Assembly: GCA_020466095.1 (NCBI GenBank) | Contig: CM035806.1 | Coordinates: forward strand, 91,952,631 to 92,016,630 | From: Chlorops oryzae | Taxonomy: Eukaryota > Arthropoda > Insecta > Diptera > Chloropidae | DNA length: 64,000 bases | Reading direction: 5' to 3' | In this document: piece after piece, positions 33,863-43,791 of the stretch | How positions within the stretch are numbered: the first letter of the stretch is position 1 | Layout: every line of letters starts with the position of its first letter | Notes under the pieces: generated by a model | Database searches by the model: none | The model's input: only the letters and a program-made list of their open reading frames with translations | Told to the model about the DNA's origin: nothing | Position numbers and translations under genes: made by a program

Positions 33863-34926
33863 CACTAAGCATACAATATATAGAGGAATAATTTCATAGA
33901 AGCGTTTGGCACCCAAAAAGCAGCCATCAATAACTCCCAGGCTCTCAGTTTTATTCTTGCTCTCTCACTTTTGTTTAAGCTCTCTCAATTTGCGCTCATA
34001 AATGAGCGAGAATTATTTCATCTTCGCTTTGCTACACTGAAGTCGTATTGAACATACTACGTGTGTGTGTATGTGAATATGTCGAGTTTTTTCTTCTGTT
34101 GTTCTTCTTTAATTATTTTGAAGAAGTTACGATGTGCGTATGTAAGAAAATTTTTGATTCGATTTTGATTTTTGGTTTATGCATGGAACGAAAATGTGCG
34201 TATAAGCTCTTTCACTGCCGACATGCCGCATTTGTTTTGAAGAGTGTTTTCATTAACAAAGTAACAACAAAATGAACAAGCATTTTCGGTAGTGTTCGAC
34301 CTTTAGTGATTTTGTTACTCGTATGATCACTATTAAAATAATTTCTTCTTTTTTTGATATTTCATATTATTTATATTTTAAATTGAAACTATTTTCAATT
34401 ATTATGAACATTATTTATTGGCAAACAAAAATGAAAGAATATATCAAAAGGACAGTATGGGAGCATGAATATTTTTTTAATAATAGGTATTGCATTAAAA
34501 AATCTGTAATGCTCTTTTCTTTACTTTTCGTATTGTCGATTTCTTCGAAATCCAAGTAAAATGAATGTCGGCAGTGAAAGAGCTTATACGCACATTTTCG
34601 TTCCATGCATAAACCAAAAATCAAAATCGAATCGAAAATTTTCTTACATACGCACATCGTAACTTCTTCAAAAGAATTAAAGAAGAACAACAGAAGAAAA
34701 AACTCGACATATTCACATACACACACACGTAGTATGTTCAATACGACTTCAGTGTAGCAAAGCGAAGATGAAATAATTCTCGCTCATTTATGAGCGCAAA
34801 TTGAGAGAGCTTAAACAAAAGTGAGAGAGAAAGAATAAAACTGAGAGCCTGGGAGTTATTGATGGCTGCTTTTTGGGTGCCAAACGCTTCTATGAAATTA
34901 TTCCTCTATATATTGTATGCTTAGTG
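33863..34926. mobile_element. Nested foldback element with 362-bp inverted arms
   Basis: The arms 33863-34224 and 34565-34926 are near-perfect inverted copies, and a 340-bp non-coding loop lies between. Ends read cactaagcatac...gtatgcttagtg. Direct 7-bp copies 'gttgtag' flank it (33856-33862, 34927-34933); moving the ends in by one base gives 9-bp flanks with one mismatch. Long arms with a flank of about 9 bp would suit a Mutator-like MITE. It inserted about 50 bases upstream of the hAT transposase start. Mirror ORFs in the arms are by-products of the symmetry. Confidence 0.88.
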
Positions 34927-35544
34927 GTTGTAGCAAACCGCTCCACGATAAAATTTGGTTATGTACAAATCACAAGCGTTAGTCTACGCACACAAATCGT
35001 AACTTAGCGAGTTGACTGTTGAACTTAAAATGCGCCAAAAGCACATACATACATATGCACAACGTCATCGAAATTCGAAAGGGAACGTGAAAATAGTGTA
35101 GAAAATTAAAAGAGAGTAGATTATTCTAGAAAGCAGTGCTGCCACAACAAATTTTCCTGCGCAACCAAAATCCCTAAAACAAATAACAAAATAAAAAACC
35201 AACGACTTTTTTGCTGTTTTTTAATTACTCTTTATTCTATTATATTGCATTGCTATGTACCAAGGCACAAAGTAGTCTTAAGCCGTAAATACATATTCAT
35301 AAACCGTTTTCGAAAAGCTTGAAAAAGTATCCAAGTGGAAACGAAAACTACCACATAACCAATATCGACTGGTGAAGAAAATAACTACAATGGCAACGCT
35401 GGTAGCAAATGTAAGGAGTAATGTAGAAATTTGCAGATGGAGAGAGATCAAATGACCATGCAGTGTTGCATAATTAAACTTCGTAAAATAAGCTTAAAGA
35501 TAAATGCAGCCCCATGTTGCTACCAAAAGTGAGTATGTCCTCGG

Positions 35545-35704
35545 TCACACGTAGAAACAATGTTTCGGAAACTCATTTGATTGTATGAGAAAGAAAGAGA
35601 AGTCTGAAATGTTGCCGTAACATTCAACAAAAAACTGTCTCTTTTCTTCGCATTGCTTTTTATATCAAAAAAATTGTTTCCGAAACAATGTTTCTACGTG
35701 TGAC
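35545..35704. mobile_element. Small inverted-repeat element within hAT
   Basis: The left end gtcacacgtagaaacaatg and the right end cattgtttctacgtgtgac are perfect inverses, and pairing extends through 'tttcggaaac', giving about 29-bp arms around a loop of about 100 bp. No clear target duplication. Confidence 0.75.
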
Positions 35705-35745
35705 TCTCGACTATTCATAAGTGCTCTAGAATACGAATTCGTCTC

Positions 35746-35884
35746 ACATGGCAGCAACACGTTCAAAAATTAGTTTCAAGACTGGAGCGAAACAAGTGAG
35801 AATGACGGAGATGCAATAACTTCGGCTTGTGTCATTTATTTCTTTCCAGTCTTGAATGAAAACTTGAACGTGTGGCTGCCATGT
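35746..35884. mobile_element. Small inverted-repeat element related to 828-1140
   Basis: The ends acatggcagcaacacgttcaa and ttgaacgtgtggctgccatgt are inverses except for one base. The core GCAGCCACACGTTCAA is shared with the element at 828-1140, and inner 'caagactgg' words are also inverted. It is non-coding. Confidence 0.7.
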
Positions 35885-36086
35885 CAAGTCGAAATTCATT
35901 TGAAAAATAATAATTCAGTATTTGAGTGTGTGAATGAAAAGGAATGCATAAATTTCGAGTTTTTTATTCAGATTCGGATTCTAGAGCATGCCTGAATAAA
36001 GCTACTTTTGAATTTGGGAAAAAATTCAACTATCCGGTTGCCGGATATCCGGCTATCCGGCAAAATCACTATCCGCGGCATCTCTA

Positions 36087-36094
36087 ATAATAAC
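36087..36094. repeat. hAT target site duplication, right
   Basis: The 8 bases ataataac match 31508-31515. Confidence 0.92.
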
Positions 36095-36445
36095 ATAACA
36101 ATTGTTCGGGAGATCGTGAATTTTTGAGGGATGAAAATTTGTTTGCGTTTGCCCACGAATAATTGGGGTGAACGCTCACGAATATGCGCTTGAAATTCAT
36201 TCGGCACAATGCGCGGAATTTGAAATTAAAAATTACCAATTAACCACCTGGACATTACCTCTACCTGGTACACATCCCCTCACATTATTAGCCGCGAATC
36301 TGAAGATTAATTGTGTTGGCCAGTCCTTCAGTTCGACTAACATGCGACGCATGACGCATGGGCATCGAGCTGAGCGAAGGGATCCGGTGCACCATAAGGC
36401 GCCGAATTTTTTTGACCGATTGTGGTCTAGGCTAGATAACCTATA
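36095..36445. other. Right flank of hAT, no gene recognised
   Basis: It continues the repeat tract interrupted by the hAT element, then a short GC-richer patch (36300-36440) with a plus-strand ORF of no recognisable product. Confidence 0.4.
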
Positions 36446-36598
36446 ATGTTGTTTTCAATTATTTCATTATATTTTTAATTGCCTAAATAATTAATAATTA
36501 ATAAAATAAACAAATAAAATAAATAAATAAATAAAATAAATAAAGAAATAAAATAAATAAAATAAATAATATAATTAAAGTAATTAAAATAAATAAAA

Positions 36599-36629
<31 letters not shown>

Positions 36630-37145
36630 AATAAATTAATAAAATAAATAAAATAATTAAAATTAATAAACAAACAAAACAAATAAAACGAATAAAATAA
36701 GTGCATTTGTTTGTTTTGGGCTAAAATTCTCACCAACTTCTAATTCAAGCACATATAAAGGTGTGCTTGGAAATCGTATAAAGTTTTTCAAAAAGGATAT
36801 GCTTTGAAATGTTTATTAAATTCTATGTGCCATACGCGTGTGCACAAAAGTGTTGTTGTAATTTAAAAAGTTTGTTAAATGTTTCAGTTATATGTGACAT
36901 GCGGGTATACACCAAAATTGTTTTGTTTGACATATTTTTAAGTGCAATGTTTATAAAATTATGTCGCATTTGTCAAGCGATTTGTGTTGAAATATGATAT
37001 GGTATGTTTTATCTGATTACCTATATATTAAATTAGATTACCAAAATTTCAGTGTGGTAATCTATACATATAAAGATCGCAGGTTATCTACTCATTTTGT
37101 GACGTTGTGTGGTCTTCATTTGTATAGATTGCCCGATCATACTAC
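36446..37145 (+). repeat. ACGCGT-palindrome repeat family, copy ii (internally deleted)
   Basis: It starts 'aatgttgttttcaatt' as copy iv does, then has an (AAATA)n tract and the 'gtgcatttgtttgttttggg' block. It lacks about 270 bp relative to copy i (join near 36795), so two of the four CGCG motifs are missing. The remaining body is close to copy i and ends at the common terminus 'cccgatcatactac'. Confidence 0.75.
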
Positions 37146-37589
37146 TCGTAATGACTGGTCACTCCGAATACCATATGAAATAGGATGACTTTGGATGTGG
37201 CTAATGGGGTGGCTCTCTCCTTGAATGTTTTATACCTGTCCGTCGGCTAGAATGCCTACACCTATTCCCCAACCATTTAAGCTTATATAATGTTGTCTGT
37301 ACCTATCTATACCTATCCCTAAATGAATGTACACGCTAGAATAAGATAACAACTATGCAAAGATGCACAAATTACAAAATGCAGTATTGGAAACTTAACC
37401 CAATGATGCAGAATTAGTGATATAACCAAATATTTCGATGATGGTTTACAATAGAACCATCCCAATACATTGTGGTTCTCTAATAAATAAGTATAATTTT
37501 TCGCTCAACTATAAGCATATTTCATGTTGAATTATATGTAGTCTCTTAATATATAAACATTAATATATGGGTATATATATATATATATA
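37146..37589. other. AT-rich spacer ending in (TA)n
   Basis: No gene or repeat recognised. It ends in a (TA)n tract that is the insertion site of the adjacent Ty3/gypsy element. Confidence 0.5.
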
Positions 37590-38039
37590 TGTGGTGATTT
37601 GGTTTAAAGCTTACCGATTACGAAAATAAGGGAAAAGCTTTGAGTTAAATTTTTAAATTTAGGTTTAACTTTAATTTTAATTGAAGTGTTCTGGTTTTCA
37701 GTTTGGTTTTAAGTTTAATACAAATGATTTTTGTTTCGGTTTTTAGTTTAAGTAAAAAAGTTACACAATGGTTTAATAAAAGAATTTACAAATGTTTATC
37801 GGTCACTTAGAAATCGTTGAAGAGAAAACTAAACGGCGTTAGCTTCGGGTTGTTATGCGCACACGACTTTGTTCTCTTTTGTTCGCGTCTTTTCCGTCTC
37901 GCGTCTTTTCGGGAACTGACTATTTCTTGCGGTCGTCGTTTCATGCGCACGTCGTAATCGTTTCTCTTTTACGTTTCTCTCTTTCGTTATGTGTTTTACT
38001 AGAAAATAATTGGTTGTGCATCCGTGTTCTAATCCCACA
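37590..38039 (-). repeat. Ty3/gypsy 3' LTR
   Basis: In element orientation it follows pol. It is preceded by 'aggatggccgagt', an unusual stretch in place of a classic polypurine tract. It is nearly identical to 42640-43083. Confidence 0.93.
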
Positions 38040-38054
38040 ACTCGGCCATCCTGA

Positions 38055-40505
38055 TTAAACATTCGTCTCGAATGTGTCTTCGTTTTCTGAGCTTGCATCG
38101 GCCCAGGGCTTCATATATTCGGCACAGGTTGATGTCAGGTTTGGACCCTCTCCATTACCGATTTTCCTTACGTTGTACGTGTCGTTAGGTTTCGCTTTTA
38201 GAACTTCATAAGGACCGAGGTATTTGGGTTTTAATTTAAGGCCTCCTCCAAATTGTGTCCTTTTGATAGCAACAATATCGCCTCCTTTATATTTCGCTGC
38301 AGGCTTATGCCGTAGATTATACGATTTTTTGTTTTCAGCTTGCACCTTTAGGATTTGATTTTTTGCGTTTTGTCGTCGCTCGTCTCTTTCAATCGAAAAG
38401 TTTGCGATTATCTCCTGCTCGATTATTTCTTTGATGACAATGTCTTCTTTGGTTCGCATCTTCGTTCCCGTCAGAAGTTCGAATGGCGTTGTATCAATGC
38501 TTCGTGAGCATGTCGAATTCAAAACTTGCTGGACTCTGGTTACGAATTTATACCATTTCGTTGGATCCTCAACGGAAAGCTTCGCCAACACATTGCTAAT
38601 GACTCCGTTCAGCCGCTCCACCTGACCGTTTGCACGTGGTAAGCCGGTTGTAATCTTCATGTGAATTATGTTTTCTTCTTTGCAGTAGTTATCAAAATCT
38701 TGCGATACGAAAGCTGCACCACGGTCTGAAATAATTTGAATTGGATTGCCGAATACCATGCTCTGATTTTGAAGTCTGGTTATAACCTCTGCGGACGTTG
38801 TCGATTTTGTTGGATACAGCCAAGAAAATTTTGTAAACGCGTCGACGATTACCAAAATGTGTTTGTACATTTTGCTTGTTGATTCTAAAGGTCTAATGAA
38901 GTCGATATGGTAGGTGTAGAGAGGTGCGTCTACTTTGGGCAACGGATGTAGTTCACCTTCTCGTTTTCCTTGTTTCCGGTTTGAAACTATGCACGGCACG
39001 CAGTTAGCAACAATTTTCTGGATTTTTTCCTCTATTCTAGGTATAAAATAGTCCTTGCAAATGAGTTCCTTCGTCTTTTTCACGCCGAAATGTCCTTTTG
39101 CATGGGCTTCTTTAATGATTTCCTTTTGCAAAGTTTTGGGAACGACCAGAAGCTCCAAATCGTTGACAACTTTGTAGATTATCTCGTGTTTGATGAAGTA
39201 GTCATTGTATGGTGGCTTCTCTTTCAGAATCTCAAAGATTGGACTGAGTTCCTCGTCTTCTCTTTGTGCTCGTTTAATGTTAGTGAGGACGTTATTTTGC
39301 GTTATTGTTAGTACGGCGTATCGGCTGAGTGCGTCGACGTGTTTCATTCGACATCCAGGTCTGTGTTCCACGGTGTAGTCAAACTCCTCTAGCAAGAGAA
39401 TCCATCTCGCTACTCTTACCGAAAGGTCCTTTTTTTCGAGCGTCTTCGTAAAAGCGTTGCAGTCACTCACTATTTTAAAATGTCGTCCCAGTAGATAGAT
39501 TCTGAATTTTTTTAGACTTTCAATTACGGCGAGAATCTCCAGCTCGTAGCTACTAAATTTGCTTTCAGCTTCCGTCGTTTTCTTGCTCATGTAGTAGACA
39601 GGGTGGAAAGCTTGATCATCCGGCGATTTTTGCATGAGGATTGCTCCGTAGCCGTCCTTGGAAGCATCAGTGTGGACTTCTGTTTCGTGGTTTTGGTTGT
39701 ATATTTTTAGAACAGGTTTATCAGATAGAATCGATTTCAGCAGATTAAATGAGCGCATCTGAGCTTCTTTCATTAGAAATTTCGCATTTGTTTTTCTTAA
39801 GTCGGTTAATGGTTTGGCGATTAATGCAAAATTGGGCACAAATTTTCTGAAATAACTCGCTAGTCCTATGAAACTTTTTAGCTCTTTTAAGTTCTGTGGT
39901 ACTTTATAGTTTTTTAAAACTTCAGATTTTACAGGTGACGGGTAAATGCAGCGGTTTTCAATGACATAGCCGAGGAATTCGACTCGTTTCTTTAAAAATT
40001 TACATTTTTTAAGGTTTATTTCGAGTCCATAGTCTTTGCATAGTATTATTACGTTTTGTAAATTTTTAATTGCTTCGTTTTCATTAGTCGCAGGTATAAT
40101 AATGTCATCGATATAGGGCAATGCGGTACCTTGACGCGTTAAGTCACGAAAAATTGCGTTTATGTGCCTTTGAAAAATACCAGGCGAGTTGCACAAACCG
40201 AAGGGTGCTTTGCGAAATTGAAATTGACCATTATGCGTCACAAATGATGTAAATTTTTTACTTTTTTCCCCCACGGGTACATGAAAAAACCCGTTTTTCA
40301 AGTCTATCACGCTAAATATCTCGGCATTTTGCAGTCTGTCTAATTGGTCTTCAATTAGGGGAAGGGGAAATCGATCTTTCACTATTTCTTTATTAATTCG
40401 TCTGTAATCAATGCACAAACGAGGGGTTCCGTCACTTTTTTTACAAAAACGACTGGACTGCTGAATTCCGAGTCCGAGTTTTCGATAATCCCTTCTTTTA
40501 GCCAC
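38055..40505 (-). CDS. Ty3/gypsy Pol: reverse transcriptase, RNase H, integrase
   Basis: Open frame of 816 codons. RT: 'GTPRLCIDYRRIN', 'SVIDLKNGFFHV', 'FGLCNSPGIFQR' and the catalytic 'YIDDIII' (about residue 130). RNase H: 'HTDASKDGYGAILMQ', 'SKFSSYELEILAV', 'SDCNAF' and 'DALSR'. Integrase: an HHCC finger ('HAKGHFG' through 'CVPC'), catalytic residues in 'YHIDFIRP', 'ISDRGAAF' and 'NGQVERLN', and a C-terminal GPY-like 'YLGPYEVL'. Pol ends about 15 bases before the 3' LTR. All catalytic residues seen are present, so only the protease/RT join is broken. Confidence 0.93.
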   Translation of the reverse strand: MAKRRDYRKLGLGIQQSSRFCKKSDGTPRLCIDYRRINKEIVKDRFPLPLIEDQLDRLQNAEIFSVIDLKNGFFHVPVGEKSKKFTSFVTHNGQFQFRKAPFGLCNSPGIFQRHINAIFRDLTRQGTALPYIDDIIIPATNENEAIKNLQNVIILCKDYGLEINLKKCKFLKKRVEFLGYVIENRCIYPSPVKSEVLKNYKVPQNLKELKSFIGLASYFRKFVPNFALIAKPLTDLRKTNAKFLMKEAQMRSFNLLKSILSDKPVLKIYNQNHETEVHTDASKDGYGAILMQKSPDDQAFHPVYYMSKKTTEAESKFSSYELEILAVIESLKKFRIYLLGRHFKIVSDCNAFTKTLEKKDLSVRVARWILLLEEFDYTVEHRPGCRMKHVDALSRYAVLTITQNNVLTNIKRAQREDEELSPIFEILKEKPPYNDYFIKHEIIYKVVNDLELLVVPKTLQKEIIKEAHAKGHFGVKKTKELICKDYFIPRIEEKIQKIVANCVPCIVSNRKQGKREGELHPLPKVDAPLYTYHIDFIRPLESTSKMYKHILVIVDAFTKFSWLYPTKSTTSAEVITRLQNQSMVFGNPIQIISDRGAAFVSQDFDNYCKEENIIHMKITTGLPRANGQVERLNGVISNVLAKLSVEDPTKWYKFVTRVQQVLNSTCSRSIDTTPFELLTGTKMRTKEDIVIKEIIEQEIIANFSIERDERRQNAKNQILKVQAENKKSYNLRHKPAAKYKGGDIVAIKRTQFGGGLKLKPKYLGPYEVLKAKPNDTYNVRKIGNGEGPNLTSTCAEYMKPWADASSENEDTFETNV

Positions 40506-41300
40506 TTTTCGACCTGATCATCCACAATACTTCTTTCGATGAAGGGTAACCGTCTAGGTCGTGAAAAAATTGGAGTTTCGTCTTTTAGCACAATGTTAAG
40601 TTCGATATGCGTAGATTTAGATTTTTCGGGTATATAGTTTGAAATGATTTCTTTTACTTTTAGTTTTGCTTCGTCGCTAGCACTTTCATCGATTTCAAAA
40701 GAATTAATCTCTTCAATAGCGTCGATTTTCATTATAGAAGTGGATTCGTCATTTTCTTCGGGTGGCGTTGTATTGTCACTTTTTGTTAGCTTTTTAATAA
40801 TTAGACCGTCTGGCGTTATTTTTATTTCTGCTTGCGCACAAAATTCTTCTCCAATTACTATATCTATGTCCATACAACATGATGATACCACAAAAAAACG
40901 AACATTAAACTCCTCGTTATCAATTTGAATTATCGTTTCGAAATAGCCTAAGGGTTTAATTTCGTTATTAATGTTTTTGCTGCCGAAACCAACCAAGGAA
41001 ATATGTGATTTTGATAATAATGGTTTATTCAAGTCTATATAAACACTCTCCTTCATGATATTAAATTTGCTTCCCGTATCGAACAGTGAAACATACAATA
41101 AGTTTTTAATTTTTACATTTTTGTTCATTAAGTCGCTTTTAAGTTTTAATTGGCGCACATTGGAATTTGAGTTTTCAGTTTTTCTGTTAGCACAGTCTTT
41201 AGCAATATGCCCGAACTTATTGCATTCAAAACATTTTGTTCCTTTCTCTTTGTTGCTGCAATCTACTGATTTATGCCCTTTAGTGCCACAATTATAACAG
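40382..41300 (-). CDS. Ty3/gypsy zinc knuckles, protease and start of RT
   Basis: This frame carries the two Gag-type zinc knuckles, then a protease with the active-site variant 'LFDTGSKFNIM' (DTG, about 41080), and reaches the RT N terminus ('SEFSSPVVFVKK'). The frame then ends. The rest of RT is in another frame starting around the T7 run at 40436-40442, so a one-base change in that homopolymer separates protease from RT. The DTG triad replaces the more common DSG. This frameshift is either inactivating or a consensus error. Confidence 0.85.
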
Positions 41301-42567
41301 TTATTTCTTTTCTTTCATTCTTATAAGCGTCATTATCATTTTTATTGATATTTTTGTGTTCTTTGCCCGACGTAAGTTTTTCTCTATATAGCTCAAAATT
41401 TTTTAGTTTATTTTTAAAATCCTCTAAATTTTTTGCTCCATATAACATCGCTTTATGCACATTCCCGTCGGGAATGCCATCAATTACATAACTCATTAAA
41501 GCATCACTTTGAATATTTCCGCGAGAAGCCATTTCTTTCATTTGCAAAAAATATTCTATAAGGCTTTCGTCTTTTTTCATTTTCTTTTCACATAGTTGTT
41601 TATGTAAAATAGCACTGTTTGTTGTAGACCGAAATTCATTTAGTAGTAGATTTTTTAATACTTGCCAAGACGTAATACCCCTTTCACTGTCAATAAAAAT
41701 TTCAGCTACACCTTTAAGACACTTTTTAGCAAATATTAGTTTCTGTATATCAGCCAATTGCATCATATCAGCCATTTGTTCGAAATCTAAAATCCATTCT
41801 TCAACTGACATTTTATTGCTTCCGTCGAAATTTCGAATTGAGTCTTGAATATCCCGAAAGCTAAATGAAAAACGTTGCATTTCAGTTATCCTCTCTTCAG
41901 CCTGAACCAGCCCTGTTCTGTTGAAAAAACGGTTGTCGCCGAAAGCACAATTATTGCTTTGCCTTTTCCACGAATTGTTTTCGTTTTCCTTATTCTTTCG
42001 CGTTCGTAGAACTCTTTCTGCGTCTTTAAAATTTTCTTTGCCGTCGTTGCCGTCGTTTCCATCGTCGCTGCGGCCGTCATTTCCAGCATAATTTCCAACG
42101 TCGTTTCCAATGCTGCCGCTGCGTTTTCCACCGTTATATTTTCCATCATTTTTTCTGTCGTCTTTGTTTGCATCTTCATAGCGTGAGCTGTTGTCTTCGT
42201 CGTCATTATCGCTTTTCTCATCTTCGTCTTGAACGTCATTATCATCTTCGTATGAAAAAAACAATTTACCTTTTTGCAAATTATTGAAAATGTGCAGAGG
42301 TACGTCGTCTACTTTGTATGTAATTCCTAACATATTACATATCAGTATGAGGTCTCTATCGTCGAAAATTTCTGCAACGGTAGAACAAAGCGCTTCATAA
42401 CGGGGATCATTCTGATCGAAACCGAAACCTTCGAATTTACGCAGACGTTCTCGATTATTCCGGTCACCTTCGAAACCGAATATGAATTTATGAAGAACCG
42501 TTATATTTCCTTTTTTGCTTACGCGTAGCATTATTCGAATATGTTCGAAATTTTCTAAGCACGACAT
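41263..42567 (-). CDS. Ty3/gypsy Gag
   Basis: 434-residue Gag starting at 42567, 73 bases inside the 5' LTR. An N-terminal domain precedes a long acidic, Asp/Asn/Gly-rich low-complexity region (about 115-195), and then a capsid-like helical region ('EWILDFEQMADMM', 'FLQMKEMASRGN') follows. The frame ends without its zinc knuckles. Two CCHC knuckles, CYNCGTKGHKSVDC and CFECNKFGHIAKDC, lie just downstream in the next frame (about 41206-41298), joined to the protease. A frameshift in the A-rich stretch at 41301-41320 (minus strand) would connect them. It may be programmed or a mutation. Confidence 0.88.
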   Translation of the reverse strand: MSCLENFEHIRIMLRVSKKGNITVLHKFIFGFEGDRNNRERLRKFEGFGFDQNDPRYEALCSTVAEIFDDRDLILICNMLGITYKVDDVPLHIFNNLQKGKLFFSYEDDNDVQDEDEKSDNDDEDNSSRYEDANKDDRKNDGKYNGGKRSGSIGNDVGNYAGNDGRSDDGNDGNDGKENFKDAERVLRTRKNKENENNSWKRQSNNCAFGDNRFFNRTGLVQAEERITEMQRFSFSFRDIQDSIRNFDGSNKMSVEEWILDFEQMADMMQLADIQKLIFAKKCLKGVAEIFIDSERGITSWQVLKNLLLNEFRSTTNSAILHKQLCEKKMKKDESLIEYFLQMKEMASRGNIQSDALMSYVIDGIPDGNVHKAMLYGAKNLEDFKNKLKNFELYREKLTSGKEHKNINKNDNDAYKNERKEITVIIVALKGINQ

Positions 42568-42639
42568 TTTTCCTTTTCTTTTGCAATGTGGACCCTTGAA
42601 ATTTCTTCGTCTTTGACTCTTTTGTTGAGCCCCAATATA

Positions 42640-43083
42640 TGTGGTGATTTGATTTTAAGCTTACCGATTACGAAAATAAGGGAAAAGCTTTGAGTTAAAT
42701 TTTGAAATTTAGGTTTAACTTTAATTGAAGTGTTCTGGTTTTCAGTTTGGTTTTAAGTTTAATACAAATGATTTTTGTTTCGGTTTTTAGTTTAAGTAAA
42801 AAAGTTACACAATGGTTTAATAAAAGAATTTACAAATGTTTATCGGTCACTTAGAAATCGTTGAAGAGAAAACTAAACGGCGTTAGCTTCGGGTTGTTAT
42901 GCGCACACGACTTTGTTCTCTTTTGTTCGCGTCTTTTCCGTCTCGCGTCTTTTCGGGAACTGACTATTTCTTGCGGTCGTCGTTTCATGCGCACGTCGTA
43001 ATCGTTTCTCTTTTACGTTTCTCTCTTTCGTTATGTGTTTTACTAGAAAATAATTGGTTGTGCATCCGTGTTCTAATCCCACA
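42640..43083 (-). repeat. Ty3/gypsy 5' LTR
   Basis: It lies upstream of gag in element orientation. The sequence just inside it, 'tattggggctcaacaaaag', is the expected primer-site position. It only partly resembles a tRNA-Pro site (TGGGG.CTC), so the primer is unresolved. Confidence 0.93.
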
Positions 43084-43730
43084 TATATATATATATATTC
43101 AACAATTCTTGGTTTAACGTCAAATTCAACATTTTGCGATGACGAAATTTATTGAAGGCGTCTCATTGTTCGCGGTGCATTATAGATAAATACTATTTTT
43201 CTAAAATCCTATGATGAGAGATTATAACGGAACTAGCTTAATGTATTGTAGGTTTGGATGATAAGTGTAATCCCACTTCAACTTTGAGAAATTGATTTAA
43301 AACATGCCACCTCGAGTCTACGGCCGTCCACAAACCCATATGAGACCCATCGCCCACAAAGATCCATACCCAGAGTCAAATCAAATAATTTGACCATTAT
43401 ACTCTACAAGTCGCCCATTGGAGGCCTCCTAGCACTTTTATATTAAAACAAGTTATTATATTTATATATTATTTATTCATTTACTACACCAAGTGTGTTT
43501 TTTCATTGAGTGCTTCTTAATCTTTATTATGCTGTTAAAATGATTATACACCTTCGATTATAAACCTACGAAGTTGATGCAGAAATAGATAAATAAATAA
43601 GAGAAAAATAAAAATAAAATAAAATAAAATAAAATAAAATAGAAAAAACAAACTCAAAATTTAAACCCTAATCCATAACCAAAATAATAAAATAAAATAT
43701 ACACATATTACATACTATATACATATATAG
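43084..43730. other. AT-rich spacer, no gene
   Basis: It contains an (AAATA/AAAAT)n-rich stretch at about 43590-43690 and otherwise unremarkable DNA. Confidence 0.5.
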
Positions 43731-43791
43731 GCATCAGATGGAGCCTGAGACGCAGCCTAGGGATACATATATAAGCATCAGATGGAGCCCA
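43731..43791 (+). repeat. Two-copy 44-bp repeat, split by the retroposon
   Basis: 'gcatcagatggagcc' begins at about 43732 and again at 43776. The second copy is interrupted by the retroposon and resumes at 44449 with 'agatacagccta..gaatacat', matching 'agacgcagccta..ggatacat' of the first copy. A related 'gggcatcagatga' lies at 53731. Confidence 0.8.

Larger units (their letters stand above)
31516..36086 (-). mobile_element. Complete hAT transposon, 4.57 kb
   Basis: The element starts tagagatatcgcggata at 31516 and ends, inverted, with 'ccgcggcatctcta' at 36086. It is flanked by perfect 8-bp duplications 'ataataac' (31508-31515 and 36087-36094), diagnostic of hAT. Internal copies of 'tatccgg' crowd both ends and are probably transposase binding sites. 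It encodes a hAT transposase on the minus strand and has gained three nested inverted-repeat elements. Apart from these insertions and one frameshift it looks complete and young. Confidence 0.92.
37590..43083 (-). mobile_element. Near-complete Ty3/gypsy retrotransposon, 5.49 kb
   Basis: LTRs of 450 and 444 bp (37590-38039 and 42640-43083) flank gag and pol on the minus strand. LTR ends are TGTGG...CCACA. The element sits in a (TA)n tract with 'tata' on both sides, which fits a 4-bp duplication but is not discriminating there. The LTRs differ by a few bases and one 6-bp indel near 37674, so the insertion is fairly young. No env is present. Confidence 0.95.

Noticed and set aside
34048..34741. 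Mirror ORFs starting MNILRVCVCEYVEFF on opposite strands
   Set aside because: Products of the 362-bp inverted arms; composition is low-complexity Phe/Leu/Cys.
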